From contig CAJUMT010000140.1 in the NCBI GenBank assembly GCA_910587495.1, positions 1-9,279 on the forward strand: a stretch of DNA of 9,279 nucleotides, in the 5' to 3' direction. Under the pieces are notes generated by a model, which was not told the origin of the DNA, ran no database searches, and saw nothing but the letters and a program-made list of their open reading frames with translations. This stretch comes from an uncultured Lachnospiraceae bacterium. Lineage in GTDB: Bacteria; Bacillota_A; Clostridia; Lachnospirales; Lachnospiraceae. Below are positions 6,112-9,279 of this stretch, in pieces. Within the stretch, counting starts at the first letter, position 1. Each line of letters starts with the position of its first letter. The translations under genes and the position numbers were made by a program.

Positions 6112-6876
6112 ATGTTTAGGGATGAATTTACGAGCGTATGCAATTCAGCGAAGGGGAAATTAAATCTCCTGAATAACAATCCTGTCGGATATGTAATTGC
6201 AGCAGTGATGGCAGGCATTTTTATTGCGTTTGGCGGATTTGTTATGCTTACGGTAGGAGGCAACTTAGGCACCACAGGCGCAGGTAAGGTTGTGATGTCA
6301 GCTTCTTTTGCGGCTGCTTTAAGCCTGGTTGTGATGGCCGGGGCGGAACTGTTTACAGGCAACAATTTCGTGATGGCGTCCGGCGCAATGGCCGGAGAAG
6401 TAAAGTGGGGCGATGCAGTGAAGCTGTGGGTCATCTGTTATGTGGGCAATCTGGTAGGTTCCCTGTTGGCAGCAGTGATCTTTCATTTTGCAGGACTTGC
6501 GTCCGGCGCAGTGGGGGAGACTATTGCAACGGTAGCTGCGGCAAAGATGGGCGGCGCTCCGGTTGCGCTTTTTATGAAAGCAATTTTCTGTAATATGCTG
6601 GTATGTCTGGCAGTGTGGTGCGGTGCAAAAATGAAGACAGAATCAGGAAAACTGGTCATGATTTTCTGGTGTATTTTTGTATTTGTAGTCTGCGGATTCG
6701 AGCATAGCGTTGCGAATATGACAATTATGGCAGCAGGGCTTCTTGATCCGAACGGAGTGGCAGGACTCAGCATAGGCGGATATGTATATAATCTGGTAAT
6801 TGTTACTATTGGTAATATGATCGGCGGTATTCTCTTCGTAGCATGGCCGTATTATATGATCCAGAAAAGCAAATAG
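6112..6876 (+). CDS. Formate/nitrite transporter family protein
   Basis: A 254-residue membrane protein of the FNT family (FocA, NirC, HSC), pentameric channels for small monovalent anions such as formate, nitrite or hydrosulfide. The family signature AELFTGNN is at 78-85. GFEHSVANM (195-203) contains the conserved central histidine (H198, equivalent to FocA H209). About six hydrophobic helices and near-usual family length support a full gene. Start ATG 6112 has AGGAGGG (6100-6106) 5 nt upstream. No pyruvate formate-lyase, formate dehydrogenase or nitrite reductase gene is adjacent, so substrate cannot be assigned. Formate is plausible in a fermentative anaerobe. The upstream dyads suggest transcriptional control. 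Confidence 0.95.
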   Translation: MFRDEFTSVCNSAKGKLNLLNNNPVGYVIAAVMAGIFIAFGGFVMLTVGGNLGTTGAGKVVMSASFAAALSLVVMAGAELFTGNNFVMASGAMAGEVKWGDAVKLWVICYVGNLVGSLLAAVIFHFAGLASGAVGETIATVAAAKMGGAPVALFMKAIFCNMLVCLAVWCGAKMKTESGKLVMIFWCIFVFVVCGFEHSVANMTIMAAGLLDPNGVAGLSIGGYVYNLVIVTIGNMIGGILFVAWPYYMIQKSK

Positions 6877-6914
6877 GCAGTAATACATAATTTGCAGGTG
6901 TAATTATCCCATAT

Positions 6915-6957
6915 AACAACAAAAAAAGAGCAGATAGCATGCTCTTTTTTTGTTGTT
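6915..6957 (+). terminator. Strong bidirectional terminator after the FNT gene
   Basis: An 18-bp perfect stem (6915-6932 with 6940-6957) encloses a 7-nt loop. The 5' arm contains seven A and the 3' arm seven T, so the core is the AGAGCA/TGCTCT part with a U-tract folded back on the A-tract. It lies 38 nt after the FNT stop. Confidence 0.9.
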
Positions 6958-6974
6958 GTTTTATGAGATGGGAA

Positions 6975-7003
6975 TTGTGTAGAAGGATACTTTGTGGTAG
7001 AAT
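6975..7003 (+). promoter_or_regulatory. Candidate argH promoter
   Basis: TTGTGT (6975-6980) and TAGAAT (6998-7003) are 17 nt apart, with a TGG extension just before the -10. Initiation near 7010 gives a leader of about 30 nt. I saw no convincing ArgR operator in it. Confidence 0.6.
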
Positions 7004-7039
7004 AAGAAATTAATTTGTAGAAGAAAGGAAGGATGTGTC

Positions 7040-8425
7040 ATGGCACAATTGTGGGGCGGACGTTTTACAAAGGAAACAGATCAACTGGTTTACAGATTTA
7101 ATGCGTCAATTTCCTTTGATCAGAGGCTTTATAAACAGGATATAGAAGGCAGTATGGCTCATGTGCGGATGCTGGCAAAACAGAACATACTGACAGAAGA
7201 AGAAAAGAACAAGATTCTAGAAGGGCTTACAGGAATCCTTAAGGATGTGGAATCGGGAGAACTTAAGATCACCGAAGAGTATGAAGATATCCACAGTTTT
7301 GTGGAATCTAATTTGATTGATCGAATCGGGGACACAGGCAAGAAACTGCACACAGGCAGGAGCAGAAACGATCAGGTGGCATTGGATATGCGCCTTTATA
7401 CCCGGGATGAGGTCAAAAAGACAGAAGGCTTTTTGAAAGAGCTTTTAAAAGTGATTCTTCGAATTATGGAAGAAAATACGCAGACGATCATGCCAGGGTT
7501 TACCCATATGCAGAAAGCTCAGCCAATCACGCTGGCGCATCATATGGGAGCTTATTTTGAAATGTTTAAAAGAGACGGACAGCGGCTTTCGGATATCTAT
7601 GAAAGGATGAATTACTGTCCGTTGGGTGCAGGCGCGCTGGCAGGCACAACGTATCCTCTTGACAGGCAATATACTGCTAAGCAGCTTGGATTTTATGGTC
7701 CTATGCTAAACAGCATGGACGCGGTATCAGATCGGGATTATTTGATTGAATTTCTGTCGGCCATGTCTACAATCATGATGCACTTAAGCCGGTTCAGCGA
7801 GGAGATTATCATCTGGAACAGTAACGAATACCAGTTCGTGGAGATTGATGATGCTTACAGCACAGGAAGTTCTATTATGCCTCAGAAAAAGAATCCGGAT
7901 ATTGCGGAACTGGTGCGCGGGAAAACGGGAAGAGTTTACGGTGCACTGATGTCCCTGCTTACAACCATGAAAGGGATTCCGCTGGCATATAATAAAGATA
8001 TGCAGGAAGATAAAGAGCTGGTATTTGACGCCATTGATACGACGAAAGGATGTGTGGCGCTTTTTACAGGTATGTTGGATACGATCCGTTTTTGCAAAGA
8101 GCGGATGGATAAAAGCGCAAGGCATGGTTTTACCAATGCTACGGATGCGGCAGATTATCTCGTCAATCATGGCGTGCCTTTCAGGGATGCCCACGGAATC
8201 GTAGGCAGGCTGGTGCTGTATTGTATTGAGAAAAATATTGCGCTGGATGATATGGCGCTGGAAGAATATAAAGCGGTCAGCCCGGTGTTTGAGGAAGATA
8301 TTTATGAGGCGCTTTCTATGGAAACCTGTGTAAATAAACGACTGACTGTCGGAGCACCGGGAAAAGAGGCGATGGAAAAGGTCATCGCTGTCTACAGAGC
8401 GTATTTGAACGAACAGAAGGTTTAA
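7040..8425 (+). CDS. argH: Argininosuccinate lyase
   Basis: Cleaves argininosuccinate to arginine and fumarate, the last step of arginine synthesis; a cytosolic homotetramer of the fumarase/aspartase superfamily. The 461-residue protein is the usual length. It starts MAQLWGGRF, has HTGRSRNDQVALDMRLY at 104-120, and FTHMQKAQP at 154-162, whose H156 is the expected catalytic histidine. The superfamily signature GSSIMPQKKNPD is at 276-287, with the catalytic serine in S277/S278. Start ATG 7040 is preceded by AGGAAGG (7026-7032). argG is not adjacent on either side, so the gene appears separated from the rest of the arginine pathway. No terminator is visible between argH and the asd promoter, so some read-through into asd is possible. 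Confidence 0.98.
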   Translation: MAQLWGGRFTKETDQLVYRFNASISFDQRLYKQDIEGSMAHVRMLAKQNILTEEEKNKILEGLTGILKDVESGELKITEEYEDIHSFVESNLIDRIGDTGKKLHTGRSRNDQVALDMRLYTRDEVKKTEGFLKELLKVILRIMEENTQTIMPGFTHMQKAQPITLAHHMGAYFEMFKRDGQRLSDIYERMNYCPLGAGALAGTTYPLDRQYTAKQLGFYGPMLNSMDAVSDRDYLIEFLSAMSTIMMHLSRFSEEIIIWNSNEYQFVEIDDAYSTGSSIMPQKKNPDIAELVRGKTGRVYGALMSLLTTMKGIPLAYNKDMQEDKELVFDAIDTTKGCVALFTGMLDTIRFCKERMDKSARHGFTNATDAADYLVNHGVPFRDAHGIVGRLVLYCIEKNIALDDMALEEYKAVSPVFEEDIYEALSMETCVNKRLTVGAPGKEAMEKVIAVYRAYLNEQKV

Positions 8426-8440
8426 ACGGAAAGAAAAGGG

Positions 8441-8469
8441 TTGCATTTTCAAAAAAAATCTTGTAATAT
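8441..8469 (+). promoter_or_regulatory. asd promoter
   Basis: TTGCAT (8441-8446) and TAATAT (8464-8469) are separated by exactly 17 nt. The transcript would begin near 8476, immediately before the first stem-loop of the leader. Confidence 0.7.
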
Positions 8470-8475
8470 TGCATG

Positions 8476-8646
8476 AGGAATACAAATGTGTGTGTATTGC
8501 GGACATTGTATTCTGAAAACAGCAAAACCCTGGACAGCGCCCAGATCGACGAGTGAGAGCCGAAGGCGAACAGGAGTTGATCTATTGCCGGGCGATGGGA
8601 AGGGTGGAGCGGTACTTTAATAAGCTTTAATACGAGGAGTAAAAAA
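8476..8646 (+). ncRNA. Structured 5' leader of asd, candidate cis-regulatory RNA of unknown class
   Basis: The roughly 170-nt leader contains two domains. Stem-loop 1 pairs 8478-8485 with 8506-8513, then 8487-8489 with 8503-8505, with one bulged A. Domain 2 is a long interrupted stem: 8527-8531 with 8601-8605, a 6x6 internal loop, 8538-8542 with 8590-8594, then 8543-8550 with 8576-8583 after a 6-nt bulge (8584-8589). It is capped by a purine-rich loop (8551-8575) holding a GCC-GAA-GGC mini-hairpin. Domain 2 ends about 30 nt before the GAGGAG ribosome binding site (8634-8639). No U-tract follows, so any control is more likely translational. The lysine, glycine and T-box elements I compared do not fit as a whole. 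No ligand can be named. Confidence 0.5.
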
Positions 8647-9279
8647 ATGAGTGAAAAATTAAGAGTAGGTATCCTTGGCGGTACCGGTATGGTAGGACAG
8701 AGGTTTATTTCGTTATTGGAAAACCATCCCTGGTTTGAGGTGGTGACAATTGCAGCCAGCGAGCGGTCTGCGGGAAAGACATATGAAGAAGCAGTGGGCG
8801 GACGTTGGAAAATGGATACGCCAATGCCTGAAGCAGTGAAAAAAATTATAGTTATGAACGTAAATGAGGTAGACAAAGTGGCATCGGGCGTGGATTTTGT
8901 ATTTAGCGCCGTGGATATGTCCAAAGATGAGATTAAAGCCATCGAGGAATCTTATGCAAAGACCGAGACGCCGGTAGTCTCCAACAACAGCGCCCATCGT
9001 TGGACGCCGGATGTGCCGATGGTTATTCCGGAGATCAATCCGGAGCATTTTGAAGTCATCGAGTTTCAGAAAAAACGTCTGGGAACGACAAGGGGATTTA
9101 TCGCAGTGAAGCCCAATTGTTCGATTCAGAGTTACGCGCCGGTTCTTACAGCATGGAAGGAGTTTGAGCCATATGAAGTAGTGGCGACGACTTATCAGGC
9201 AATCTCCGGCGCAGGCAAGACATTTAAAGACTGGCCGGAAATGGTGGAAAATGTAATTCCATATATCGGAGGAGAGGAA
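8647..9279 (+). CDS. asd: Aspartate-semialdehyde dehydrogenase (3' truncated by window)
   Basis: Makes L-aspartate-4-semialdehyde from aspartyl-4-phosphate with NADPH, the branch point to lysine/diaminopimelate, threonine and methionine. The first 211 residues are present and the frame is open at the right edge; the family is about 350-370 residues. Visible are the Rossmann dinucleotide motif GILGGTGMVGQRF (8-20), SNNSAHRW (112-119), the active-site motif KPNCSIQ (155-161) with catalytic Cys158, and AISGAGK (185-191). The GGTGMVGQRF and PNCSIQSY wording resembles the archaeal/fungal (Hom2-like) type rather than the E. coli or B. subtilis type. Start ATG 8647 has GAGGAG (8634-8639) 7 nt upstream. 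It follows its own promoter and a structured leader. dapA or other pathway genes may lie beyond the window. Confidence 0.96.
   Translation, partial: MSEKLRVGILGGTGMVGQRFISLLENHPWFEVVTIAASERSAGKTYEEAVGGRWKMDTPMPEAVKKIIVMNVNEVDKVASGVDFVFSAVDMSKDEIKAIEESYAKTETPVVSNNSAHRWTPDVPMVIPEINPEHFEVIEFQKKRLGTTRGFIAVKPNCSIQSYAPVLTAWKEFEPYEVVATTYQAISGAGKTFKDWPEMVENVIPYIGGEE

Noticed and set aside
7784..8506. Minus-strand ORF of 240 codons opposite argH
   Set aside because: It is a shadow of argH with composition typical of an antisense frame and no family resemblance.
8551..8575. GCCGAAG suggests a lysine or glycine riboswitch
   Set aside because: Only this short string is shared. The remaining conserved blocks of either class and their junctions are missing, and the leader is too short for a lysine riboswitch.
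8601..8615. AGGGTGGAGCGG resembles the T-box AGGGTGGNACCGCG element
   Set aside because: The pairing half (ACCGCG) is not matched. There is no T-box Stem I with a specifier loop and no terminator follows; the GGGT part is better used in the basal stem of domain 2.

Overview
The window looks like chromosome of a low-to-moderate G+C Firmicute, most probably a Lachnospiraceae-type gut clostridium. This is inference from protein style (a FusA2-like EF-G paralogue, a CLC protein of the 'GGTN' type, a YkpA/YbiT-type ABC-F, and an aspartate-semialdehyde dehydrogenase of the archaeal/fungal type), strong AGGAGG-like ribosome binding sites, AT-rich promoters and a tRNA without an encoded CCA. No mobile element, integrase, CRISPR array or rRNA was seen. 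Most genes look like separate transcription units on alternating strands.

Layout. 2-412 (+) is the C-terminal end of an EF-G-like GTPase, closed by a strong terminator. 504-1748 (+) is a CLC-family chloride channel/transporter. It converges on an ABC-F ATPase, 1785-3425 (-), and a perfect 26-bp palindrome lies between them over the CLC stop codon. A divergent promoter region (3426-3711) separates the ABC-F gene from glgA, 3712-5163 (+), glycogen synthase. The glgA leader carries a possible 16-codon upstream ORF. After the glgA terminator come a second hairpin and tRNA-Thr(CGU), 5288-5360 (-), with a near-consensus promoter. Upstream of the tRNA on the same strand is an unrecognised 140-residue cysteine-containing protein, 5448-5870 (-). 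It is divergent from a formate/nitrite transporter, 6112-6876 (+), and the shared upstream region holds repeated ATGTA/TACAT dyads. A long perfect terminator hairpin follows. Then come argH, 7040-8425 (+), and the start of asd, 8647-9279 (+, cut by the window end). Between them lie a good promoter and a roughly 170-nt leader that folds into two stem-loops and matches no riboswitch class I could recall.

Function. The content is mostly housekeeping: translation (EF-G-like, ABC-F, tRNA-Thr), anion and formate/nitrite transport (CLC, FNT), glycogen storage (GlgA), and amino-acid biosynthesis (ArgH; Asd for the lysine/threonine/methionine branch). No multi-gene defence or biosynthetic system is evident. 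The least explained parts are the structured asd leader, the 140-residue protein with its divergent control region, and the glgA leader.
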